A DNA stretch of 30,376 nt from CAZCGA01 sp964498075 (GTDB lineage Bacteria; Desulfobacterota; Binatia; HRBIN30): the NCBI GenBank assembly GCA_964498075.1, contig CAZCGA010000076.1, forward strand, positions 1 to 30,376, written 5' to 3'. The notes below the pieces were generated by a model. That model worked only from the letters and a program-made list of their open reading frames with translations. It did no database searches and was not told the DNA's origin. Each line of letters opens with the position of its first letter. Positions within the stretch are counted from its first letter, which is position 1. Of this stretch, positions 23,696 through 30,376 are shown piece by piece. The position numbers were made by a program, and so were the translations under genes.

Positions 23696-24112
23696 ATGGC
23701 CTTCGAGGAACAAGGTGGCGGGGCGATCTCGAACATCAACGTGACGCCCCTGGTGGATGTGATGCTGGTGTTGCTCGTGATCTTCATGGTGACCGCGCCG
23801 ATCCTCCAACAAGGCGTCAGCATCAACCTGCCAAAGGTCAAAGCTGCGGCGCTCACCGGGGAAGAACAACAGCTCGTCGTGGCGGTGAACAGCAAGGGGC
23901 AGGTCTACTTGAACGACACGGTGATCGCTCTGCCCGAGCTGGGGCCGAAGTTGCAGGCCATTCTCAAGCTGCGGCCGGACCGTCAGGTGTTCTTGCGCGC
24001 CGACCAGAACGTCCGCTACGGAGAGGTCATGCGCGTCATCGCGACGGTGAAAGGAGCCGGGGTGGAACGTTTGGGAATGGTCACCGAACCGCCGCAGGAC
24101 GCACGCAGCTGA
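23696..24112 (+). CDS. tolR: TolR/ExbD-type proton channel protein
   Basis: This is the partner of TolQ. The 138-aa product has one membrane segment (NVTPLVDVMLVLLVIFMVTA) with the proton-carrying Asp at 21, then a periplasmic domain with the typical VFLRADQNVRYGEVMRVIAT segment. AGGAGG overlaps the tolQ stop, indicating tight coupling. Its length is normal for the family. Confidence 0.95.
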   Translation: MAFEEQGGGAISNINVTPLVDVMLVLLVIFMVTAPILQQGVSINLPKVKAAALTGEEQQLVVAVNSKGQVYLNDTVIALPELGPKLQAILKLRPDRQVFLRADQNVRYGEVMRVIATVKGAGVERLGMVTEPPQDARS

Positions 24113-24178
24113 CCGCGCGATGGCGCACAGGTTGCACGGCGTTCGGCCGTGGCCCATTCCGCGCCCTGGTGAGATACC

Positions 24179-25216
24179 GTGACCGACGATTCAGCCATTA
24201 CAATCAGTGAGCGCGAATGGGAGCGTGGACTCTGGGGCATGGTCCTCGTCTCCGGCGCACTCCACGTCGTCGGCATTGCTTTCTTGCTGCTGATCCCACA
24301 TTCGTTTGCGCACCATCCGCCTGCCGTAACGTCGTACACAGTCGATCTGGTGGCGCCCGATCGGGTCGGCGGCAACAACCTGGTGGCCGGCGGCAAGGGA
24401 CGCGTCGAGGCGGCGCCGATAGTGGCCGCACCGAAGGTCGAACCGCCTAAGCCACCGCCGAAGGTCGAAGAGCCCAAGCCTCCGGAACCCAAACCCGAGC
24501 CGCAGAAGGTGGAACCCGAAAAACCGGCGCCGGTTGAGGTCGCCAGTCAGCCCGAAGCCAAGCCGGCGGAGCCGCCGAAGGTCGAAGAGAAGCCCAAGGA
24601 AGAAGAGAAGCCGAAAGAGGACGAAGTCGCCTTGGCCGACAAGGCGAAGAAGGAAGAGCCGCCACCCGCGCCGACGGCCGTCAAAGCCGCGCCGAAGGTG
24701 GTGGCCAAGGCGGAGCCGGCGAAGCCTCAGCCCGCCGCGCCGCCAAAGGGGACGTCGGGGAAAGGCAAGGAGGCGGCGGACGCCCGTGACGAACGGATTG
24801 CGGCAGCGATCAAACGCATCGAGCAGCAGACCGGCGCGCGCGGCGGAGGAACGGGAAAGGTGAAGGCGGAGCAGCCAGGCGGACCGATTTCCGTCGGTCC
24901 AGGCGACGGTGCAGGAGGCGCCGTCAGGGGCGTGGAGTACCTGATCTACAGAAACCAGATGGAGGCGCGCATCAAACAGAACTGGGCGTGGGCAGGCGCC
25001 GACCGTTCACTTGAAACGGTGGTCCACTTCAGCATTACGGACACCGGCGACGTCGTCGACGTGCGCATCCGCAAGTCCAGCGGCGACCCAACGTACGACG
25101 CGTCCGTCGAGCGCGCGATCCGCGCCCTCAACCCGCTGCCGCCCCCGCCGCTGGCCTATCGGAAGGAGTTCAGCGACGTCGAGTACAGGTTTACCCCCGA
25201 GTCGCTGCAGATGTGA
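24179..25216 (+). CDS. tolA: TolA/TonB-like energy transducer
   Basis: It links the TolQR motor to the outer membrane. The 345-aa product starts at GTG 24179 and has one membrane anchor (about 20-40, GMVLVSGALHVVGIAFLLLI). A long Pro/Lys/Glu-rich, partly Lys/Ala-rich periplasmic arm (about 75-225) follows, then a TonB/TolA C-terminal domain (about 255-345: YRNQMEARIKQNW, then SITDTGDVVDVRIRKSSGDP and AIRALNPLPPPP). The domain alone does not separate TolA from TonB; its place between tolR and tolB indicates TolA. Its stop overlaps the region of the tolB start. Confidence 0.9.
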   Translation: MTDDSAITISEREWERGLWGMVLVSGALHVVGIAFLLLIPHSFAHHPPAVTSYTVDLVAPDRVGGNNLVAGGKGRVEAAPIVAAPKVEPPKPPPKVEEPKPPEPKPEPQKVEPEKPAPVEVASQPEAKPAEPPKVEEKPKEEEKPKEDEVALADKAKKEEPPPAPTAVKAAPKVVAKAEPAKPQPAAPPKGTSGKGKEAADARDERIAAAIKRIEQQTGARGGGTGKVKAEQPGGPISVGPGDGAGGAVRGVEYLIYRNQMEARIKQNWAWAGADRSLETVVHFSITDTGDVVDVRIRKSSGDPTYDASVERAIRALNPLPPPPLAYRKEFSDVEYRFTPESLQM

Positions 25217-25227
25217 GTGGAGGTTGG

Positions 25228-26541
25228 ATGAATCGACTGTGGTTGCTGGTCAGTGTGGTGGTGAGCACATGTGTCGGCTGGGTCACACCGGCTGCCGCCC
25301 AAGTGCGCGGCACGATCTTCGGTCCCGGTGCGCGCAGCTACCCGGTGGCGATAGCGCCACTCAAGAACCTGTCCGCCGCAGCGGGTAGCGACATCGGCAC
25401 GCGCTTCGCGGACATCTTGGGGCGCGACCTCACGCTGGCGGGGTACTTCAAGATTCTCGATCGCGCGGCGTACATCGAGAAGTCCGAAGCATCCGGCTAT
25501 GCCGCCGACTCCATCAATTTCGACAACTGGTCGGTGATCGGGGCGCTGGCGCTGGTCAAGGGCGCGTACACGTTGGAAGCCGACAATCTCACCCTGGAGG
25601 TTCGGCTCTTCGACGTCTACCAGCGGAAGCAGCTTACCGGACGCCGTTATCACGGCACGGCCAGCGACCTGCGGCGTATCGCGCACAAGTTCGCCGACGA
25701 GATCATGGCACAGTTCACCGGCGAGCGCGGGCCGTTCGATTCGCGTATCGCTTTCGTCTCGACCCGCGACGGCAAGTTCAAGGAGATTTACGTCATGAGT
25801 CTCGACGAGGGCGACCTGCAGCAGGTGACCAAGACGCAGACGATCAACGTCTCTCCGGCGTGGACGCCGAACAGCCACGCAGTGCTGTACACGTCTTACA
25901 AGCGCGGCAACCCCGACCTCTACTCGATCGATCTGCTCGGCGGGCGCGAGACGCGCATCTCGCAGCGCGAGGGCCTGAACCTCGGCGGCAAACCGTCGCC
26001 CGATGGCTCGAAGATCGCCGTCATGGTCGAAGAAGGCGGCAACGCCGACATCGTGCTGCTGGATACGAGCGGCAAGTTGATCCGCCGGGTCACCGATAGC
26101 TGGGCCATCGACGTCTCGCCCAGCTGGTCGCCGGACGGCCGACAGATCGCGTTCTGCTCCAATCGCAGCGGCGGGCCGCAAATCTACGTCGTCGATGCCG
26201 ACGGCAGCACGCCGCGACGGGTGACCTTCTCGGGCAACTACAACACCTCGCCGGCGTGGCCGCCGAAGGGGGACCACATCGCCTACGTCAGCCGCTCCGA
26301 CGGCGAGTTCAACCTGTTCACCGTCAAGGTCGACGGCAGCGAACCGCGCCAGCTGACGCAGGGCGCGGGGAACAATGAGGATCCCAGCTGGGCGCCGGAC
26401 GGCCGCTATCTCGTCTTCAGCTCTTCACGCAGCGGGCGGACGAAGCTCTTCGTCACCGATGCGACCGGCTCGAGCCAAGTTCAATTGACTCATGGTGGGG
26501 GAGATGATAGCAGTCCTGCTTGGTCGCGGTGGCTCGAATAA
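25228..26541 (+). CDS. tolB: Tol-Pal system beta-propeller protein TolB
   Basis: TolB is the periplasmic partner of Pal and TolA. From ATG 25228 (GGAGG at 25219-25223) the product is 437 aa with a signal peptide (LLVSVVVSTCVGWVTPAAA-QV). The N-terminal domain (about 25-165) is followed by a six-bladed propeller of WD40-like PD40 repeats, visible as recurring SPAWTPNS, SPSWSPDGRQIAF, SPAWPPKGDHIAYVS and DPSWAPDGRYLVFSS. A GTG at 25213 would add five residues and overlaps tolA. Length and domain order are standard. Confidence 0.95.
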   Translation: MNRLWLLVSVVVSTCVGWVTPAAAQVRGTIFGPGARSYPVAIAPLKNLSAAAGSDIGTRFADILGRDLTLAGYFKILDRAAYIEKSEASGYAADSINFDNWSVIGALALVKGAYTLEADNLTLEVRLFDVYQRKQLTGRRYHGTASDLRRIAHKFADEIMAQFTGERGPFDSRIAFVSTRDGKFKEIYVMSLDEGDLQQVTKTQTINVSPAWTPNSHAVLYTSYKRGNPDLYSIDLLGGRETRISQREGLNLGGKPSPDGSKIAVMVEEGGNADIVLLDTSGKLIRRVTDSWAIDVSPSWSPDGRQIAFCSNRSGGPQIYVVDADGSTPRRVTFSGNYNTSPAWPPKGDHIAYVSRSDGEFNLFTVKVDGSEPRQLTQGAGNNEDPSWAPDGRYLVFSSSRSGRTKLFVTDATGSSQVQLTHGGGDDSSPAWSRWLE

Positions 26542-26582
26542 GTTCCCCATGATGCACGAGTCATGCGAATGGAGGAGATACG

Positions 26583-27104
26583 ATGGGTAAGCGGCTGTGC
26601 GGGGTGGTGCTGCTGGGGCTGCTGGTCACCCTCATCGGTGTTGGCTGTTCTGCGAAAAAGAAAGGTGCAGGAGCGGGTGCCGAAGGCACAGGCGTAGGCG
26701 AAGAGGGTCTTGGCAGCGGCGGCAGCCTGGAACGCTACCGGCAGGGCACGTTGGGCGGCGGCGAAGAAGGCCCCCTCAAGGACGTCCATTTCGCATTCGA
26801 TTCCTACGAGCTCGACGAGCAGGCGCGGGCGACCCTGCGCGACAACGGGAACTGGCTCAAAGATCATTCACAGACGAAGGTTGAAGTTGAAGGGCATTGC
26901 GACGAGCGCGGCACCGTCGAGTACAACCTGGCCCTCGGGGCTAAGCGCGCCCGTGCGGCCAAGGAGTATCTCGGCGCATTGGGCGTGGCGGGAGACCACG
27001 TCACCACCATCAGCTATGGCGAGGAGCTGCCGCTCTGTCGCGATCACGACGAGACCTGCTGGCAGAAGAACCGGCGCGTGCATTTCGTTGTCCTCAACGA
27101 ATAG
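26583..27104 (+). CDS. pal: Peptidoglycan-associated lipoprotein Pal
   Basis: Pal is an outer-membrane lipoprotein that grips peptidoglycan and binds TolB. The 173-aa product has a lipobox (LIGVGC, lipid-bearing Cys22), a Gly-rich linker and an OmpA-like domain (about 60-173). The domain holds HFAFDSYELDEQA, then VEGHCDERGTVEYNLALGAKRA and ISYGEELP, ending in KNRRVHFVV. The peptidoglycan-binding NL..LGAKRA...KEYL helix is intact. GGAGGAG lies upstream of the ATG. Confidence 0.96.
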   Translation: MGKRLCGVVLLGLLVTLIGVGCSAKKKGAGAGAEGTGVGEEGLGSGGSLERYRQGTLGGGEEGPLKDVHFAFDSYELDEQARATLRDNGNWLKDHSQTKVEVEGHCDERGTVEYNLALGAKRARAAKEYLGALGVAGDHVTTISYGEELPLCRDHDETCWQKNRRVHFVVLNE

Positions 27105-27108
27105 AGTC

Positions 27109-27924
27109 GTGCGCGGCATCCCCGTCCGGGTCATCGGCCTGGCACTGTGCGTGGCGCTGCTGGGCGGCTGCGCAACGCGGGCGGATCTCCTCCAAGTCAA
27201 GCAGGATCAACGCGAGGTGCGGGCGCTGCTTGCCGACCAGCAGGTCGCGTTGGAAGGCCTGCGCCGACGCGTCGAGATCATGCGCAACGAAGGAGGCGAA
27301 CCAGGGCGACGCAGGGACGGCGCGGCGCTGGCCGGTGACGTGGGGCAACGGCTGAATGCGCTGGATGCCCGGATGGGCACTCTCGAGCAGGGCCATCCGC
27401 CGGTAACACCGGGCACCGCACCGCCGCTGCAGGTGGACAAACCGAGCAGCGAACCGCGTCCGCTCGAAGCGCCGCCGACACCGGCGCCGAAGGCGCAGAG
27501 CCCGCTTGACGTGGCGCTCGCCAAGGAAGAGACGGCGGTCCAAAGTGCGCGCGTCGATCCCGACTATCGCGAGGGGCTCACGCTCATCCGCCAAGGGCAG
27601 TGTAGCCAAGCGGTTCCCAAGCTGCGGGATTTCATTCGCCGGAACCCGAAGTCCGACTATGCCGACAACGCGCAATACTGGATCGGCAGCTGCTACTACG
27701 GGCAGCGTGACTACAATCGCGCGATCATCGAGCTGAACGAGGTGCTGCTGAAATTCCCCAAGGCCGACAAGGTGCCGGCGGCGCTGCTCATGCTCGCCGA
27801 CGCCTTCGCGGATTCGGGTGACAAGATCGATGCCCGGCTCATCCTGCAGAAGCTGATTAGCGACCACCCGCGGGCGGAAGAAACCGAGCGGGGCCGGCAG
27901 AAGTTGCAGTCTCTCGGCGAATAG
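27109..27924 (+). CDS. cpoB: Cell division coordinator CpoB/YbgF (TPR protein)
   Basis: This periplasmic Tol-Pal accessory protein coordinates peptidoglycan synthesis with outer-membrane constriction. GTG 27109, four bases after pal, gives 271 aa with a lipoprotein signal (VALLGGC, Cys21), unlike the soluble E. coli form. Residues of about 25-90 are a coiled coil (VKQDQREVRALLADQQVALE), then a Pro-rich linker (about 95-140), then TPR repeats (YREGLTLIRQGQCSQAVPKL, SDYADNAQYWIGSCYYGQRD). The same frame is open far upstream inside pal, but that part is a shadow. Confidence 0.9.
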   Translation: MRGIPVRVIGLALCVALLGGCATRADLLQVKQDQREVRALLADQQVALEGLRRRVEIMRNEGGEPGRRRDGAALAGDVGQRLNALDARMGTLEQGHPPVTPGTAPPLQVDKPSSEPRPLEAPPTPAPKAQSPLDVALAKEETAVQSARVDPDYREGLTLIRQGQCSQAVPKLRDFIRRNPKSDYADNAQYWIGSCYYGQRDYNRAIIELNEVLLKFPKADKVPAALLMLADAFADSGDKIDARLILQKLISDHPRAEETERGRQKLQSLGE

Positions 27925-27960
27925 CGCGCCGGCGCCTCCGGCGCTTGCGGCTGAAGACAC

Positions 27961-28890
27961 ATGGTGATCGTCCGCCATTTGGAGCGGGTCGGACGCCGCT
28001 TTACGACGCCCGTGCTGACCCTCGGCGTGTTCGATGGTGTGCACCGTGGACACCAGGAGATCTTGCGCCGCTTGGTGACGGCGGCGCGCGCCGTCGGCGG
28101 CGCCGCCGTCGTCGTTACCTTCCGCCCGCATCCGGCCGTGGTCTTGATGCCGGCGCGCGCGCCACGGCTGATCACCGATTGGCGCGCCCGCCTGGAGCTG
28201 ATTGCGGCCGCCGGGGTCGATGCGATCATCGTGCAGCGCTTCACGCGCCGGTTCTCGCACGTCACCGCGGAGGACTTCGTGCGCCGGTTCCTGGTCGCCG
28301 GTCTCGGTGTGCACACGGTGGTGGTGGGTCACCGCGTCAGCTTCGGCCACAACCGCGGCGGGCGGGCTGAGACCTTACGCGATCTCGGCCGGGCGTGCGG
28401 CTTTGGCGTCGAGGTCATCGGCCCGGTCGAGGTCGACGGGATCGCGGTGAGTAGCAGCGCCGTGCGCCATGCCATCAGCCACGGCGACCTGGCCGGCGCC
28501 ACCGCCTTCCTCGGCCGCCCGCCGGGCGTGGCTGGACGAGTGATTCACGGGCATCACCGCGGCAAGGGATTGGGGTTTCCAACCGCCAACCTGCGCGTCT
28601 CGGAGATGGTGCTGCCGCCCGATGGCGTGTACGCCGTGCGCGCGCGGGTGCAGGGAAGCGAGCGGCCGGGGGTCGCCAACCTCGGATTCAATCCGACCTT
28701 CGAAGAGCACGAGCGCAGCCTGGAAGTGCATCTCTTCGACCTCGATGGCAACCTCTACGGCCAACGCCTGGAGGTGAACTTCGTTCAGCGGCTGCGCGGT
28801 GAGATCAAGTTTCCCAATGTGCAGGCGCTGGCGCAGCAGATTGCCCGCGACGTCGCCGCCGCGCGGCAGGTGCTGGCGGGCTCGAGGTAA
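27961..28890 (+). CDS. ribF: Bifunctional riboflavin kinase/FAD synthetase
   Basis: It makes FMN from riboflavin and ATP, then FAD. The 309-aa product has an N-terminal FAD synthetase domain (about 15-170: LGVFDGVHRGHQ, the nucleotidyltransferase HxGH-like motif, then TFRPHPAVV and the VSSSAVRHAI segment). A C-terminal riboflavin kinase domain (about 180-305) has GRVIHGHHRGKGLGFPTANL, VYAVRARV, NLGFNPTF and VHLFDLDGNLYG. Its length is typical. It follows cpoB by 36 bases and precedes the pseudouridine synthase by two bases. Confidence 0.95.
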   Translation: MVIVRHLERVGRRFTTPVLTLGVFDGVHRGHQEILRRLVTAARAVGGAAVVVTFRPHPAVVLMPARAPRLITDWRARLELIAAAGVDAIIVQRFTRRFSHVTAEDFVRRFLVAGLGVHTVVVGHRVSFGHNRGGRAETLRDLGRACGFGVEVIGPVEVDGIAVSSSAVRHAISHGDLAGATAFLGRPPGVAGRVIHGHHRGKGLGFPTANLRVSEMVLPPDGVYAVRARVQGSERPGVANLGFNPTFEEHERSLEVHLFDLDGNLYGQRLEVNFVQRLRGEIKFPNVQALAQQIARDVAAARQVLAGSR

Positions 28891-28892
28891 CC

Positions 28893-29822
28893 GTGGGACC
28901 CGAGGAGCGGCTGACCGTCGATGCTCGCGCCGCGCGACAGCGCCTCGATCACTATCTCGCCGCCTGCGGCAAGTGGGGCTCGCGTTCGCAAGTGCAGCGG
29001 CTGATCGCCGCAGGACGCGTCATGCTCGAGGGGCGGGTCATGAAGGCCGGCACGATTCTCCGGTGCGGACAGGTCATCGACATCCGTCCCGCGCCCCCGG
29101 CGCTGCCCCCCGGCGTCGAAGCTGAGCCGATCGCGCTCGACGTAGTCTTTGAAGATGAGCAGTTGCTCGTCATCAACAAGCCCCCGGGCATGGTCGTCCA
29201 TCCCGCGCCCGGACATTGGCGCGGTACGCTCGTGAGTGCGTTGCTGCACCACTGGCGCGGACCGCGGCCGGGGCTCGACCCGGAGCGCCCCGGGATTGTC
29301 CATCGCTTGGACAAGGACACGTCCGGGGTGCTGGTGATTGCCAAGGATCCGGAGACGCTCGCCGATTTGGGCGCCCAGTTCCGCAAGCGCGAAGTCGAGA
29401 AGCAGTACGTCGCCTTCGTCTGGGGCCGACTGCGGCAGCAAGCGGGTCGCATCGACGAGCCGATCGGCCGCCATCCGGGGCAGCGCATGCGGATGGCCGT
29501 CCGCACCGGCGGGCGCGCGGCCTCGACCCGCTTCGAGGTCGTCGAACGGTTCGACGACGTGACCGTCGTGCGGTTGTTCCCGCGCACCGGGCGCACCCAC
29601 CAGCTCCGCGTCCACTTGGCAGCGATCGGTCATCCCATCGTCGGCGATGCGCTGTACGGCCGCGCCCGCAACCGCAAGGGCCGCGTCCTTCTGCAGCGTC
29701 AGGCCCTGCACGCCGAGCAGATCACCGTCCGCCATCCGCGGACGGGAGAACGGCGCTGCTTCAGCGCGCCGTGGGCGGAAGATCTCGTCGCGCTGCGCCG
29801 CGTCTGTGCCAGTGCGGCTTGA
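28893..29822 (+). CDS. rluD: RluA-family 23S rRNA pseudouridine synthase (RluD-like)
   Basis: It isomerises uridines in large-subunit rRNA. The 309-aa product from GTG 28893 has an N-terminal S4 RNA-binding domain (about 8-70: RLDHYLAACGKWGSRSQVQR and LIAAGRVMLEG). The catalytic domain follows, with VINKPPGMVVHPAPGH, then HRLDKDTSG (catalytic Asp140) and RTGRTHQLRVHLA. The S4 domain and GMVVHP context favour RluD over RluA or RluC, but exact target uridines cannot be read from sequence. Confidence 0.92.
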   Translation: MGPEERLTVDARAARQRLDHYLAACGKWGSRSQVQRLIAAGRVMLEGRVMKAGTILRCGQVIDIRPAPPALPPGVEAEPIALDVVFEDEQLLVINKPPGMVVHPAPGHWRGTLVSALLHHWRGPRPGLDPERPGIVHRLDKDTSGVLVIAKDPETLADLGAQFRKREVEKQYVAFVWGRLRQQAGRIDEPIGRHPGQRMRMAVRTGGRAASTRFEVVERFDDVTVVRLFPRTGRTHQLRVHLAAIGHPIVGDALYGRARNRKGRVLLQRQALHAEQITVRHPRTGERRCFSAPWAEDLVALRRVCASAA

Positions 29823-29953
29823 CAATGTATAAGCGCTTCAGTAGTTTCCGTGCGGTATCCGCAGAGTCTGAGGTCCGTTACCCACCTCGGGCAGACCCGC
29901 TCACCACCTCGTGCAATCCCGAGACACTGCCGTTTGAGAGAGGGGACTAATGT

Positions 29954-30376
29954 ATGGCCGACGAAGCCGTCGGAAGAACGAAGCAAGCTGTCGCCAGCGC
30001 TCCCGCTCGTGTCGAGCGTCGCCGGCGCGGTGAGGAAGGCGACGACGGGGCGGCCGCGCGCGCGCGTGCGAAGGTCGAAACGCTACCACCGCCGGCACCC
30101 GAGCCGGCCGAGGAACAGGCCCCGAAGGAAGGGGCGCTGAACCTCAAGACGCTCAAGGAGAAGAAGATCAACGAGCTGGCGCAGATCGCCAAGGACTTCA
30201 ACGTGGAAGGCGCCTCGAACATGCGCAAGCAGGAGCTGATCTTCGCGATCCTGGGTGCGCAGACCGAGCAGAACGGTTTCGTCTATGGCGAAGGCGTGCT
30301 CGAGATCCTGCCGGATGGCTTCGGCTTCCTGCGCGCGCCGGACTACAACTACCTGCCCGGGCCCGACGACATCTAC
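29954..30376 (+). CDS. rho: Transcription termination factor Rho (5' part, runs off the window)
   Basis: The visible 141 codons encode a charged, Ala/Pro-rich N-terminal extension (about 1-60), then the Rho N-terminal helical domain (LNLKTLKEKKINELAQIAKD, MRKQELIFAIL). The start of the cold-shock-like RNA-binding domain follows (GEGVLEILPDGFGFLRAPDY, then NYLPGPDDIY). The ATPase domain lies beyond the window edge. A nearby ATG at 29950 is out of frame with Rho. The 131 bases before it hold no gene I can support; a purine-rich GAGAGAGGGG just before the start is the likely ribosome-binding site. Confidence 0.93.
   Translation, partial: MADEAVGRTKQAVASAPARVERRRRGEEGDDGAAARARAKVETLPPPAPEPAEEQAPKEGALNLKTLKEKKINELAQIAKDFNVEGASNMRKQELIFAILGAQTEQNGFVYGEGVLEILPDGFGFLRAPDYNYLPGPDDIY

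Noticed and set aside
24420..24740. Repetitive Pro/Lys/Glu coding stretch as a DNA repeat or CRISPR array
   Set aside because: It is low-complexity coding sequence for the periplasmic arm of TolA, without regular repeat-spacer spacing. No CRISPR array was seen anywhere in the window.

Overview
The window looks like a high-GC, Gram-negative chromosome of a deltaproteobacterial type (Desulfobacterota, Myxococcota or Binatota-like). The evidence is the core gene order gap-pgk-tpiA-secG-tRNA-Leu, facing away from a complete tolQ-tolR-tolA-tolB-pal-cpoB set that runs on into ribF, an rluD-type pseudouridine synthase and rho. Secreted proteins here also carry Cys-rich stretches of the CHADTDC...TETC kind. 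The lineage is inferred from gene order and style, not from a marker-gene search.

Layout. (1) 1-946, minus strand: complete tRNA-Leu(GAG), complete secG, and the 3' part of tpiA, cut at codon 145. (2) 947-19279, mostly plus strand: an 18.3 kb accessory segment. It holds a broken gene, a LolA/LppX-like lipoprotein, a SCO1/SenC copper chaperone, a transposase remnant, three consecutive secreted proteins derived from multicopper oxidases (570, 534 and 3199 aa), a strong terminator, a conserved secreted protein whose broken relative lies at the left end of the segment, a cytochrome c fused to a periplasmic-binding-protein-like domain, and remnants of a possible PIN-domain protein and a tyrosine recombinase. 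(3) 19280-20186: a second, apparently identical copy of bases 40-946 (907 bp), which continues rightward into intact tpiA, pgk and gap. (4) 22942-30376, plus strand: the Tol-Pal envelope operon, ribF, rluD and the start of rho.

How the accessory genes may work together. The first oxidase carries HxxHxH plus HCH...H....M, that is, a type 1 copper site and half of a trinuclear cluster. The second carries HxxHxH plus HSH, the other half without the type 1 cysteine. The third begins with two cupredoxin-like domains whose copper ligands are lost, followed by Ig-like, SdrD-B-like, IPT/TIG, parallel beta-helix and four ASPM/SPD-2/Hydin-like domains. I infer a heteromeric, secreted copper oxidase held on a giant extracellular scaffold. 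SCO would supply copper and the cytochrome c fusion could be a redox partner. The substrate is unknown; metal oxidation of the MnxG kind is one possibility.

The 907-bp repeat around the segment is the main structural puzzle. It could come from a recent single-crossover insertion or from an assembly join of two haplotypes. The junctions at 946/947 and 19279/19280 decide this. Both cut through genes.
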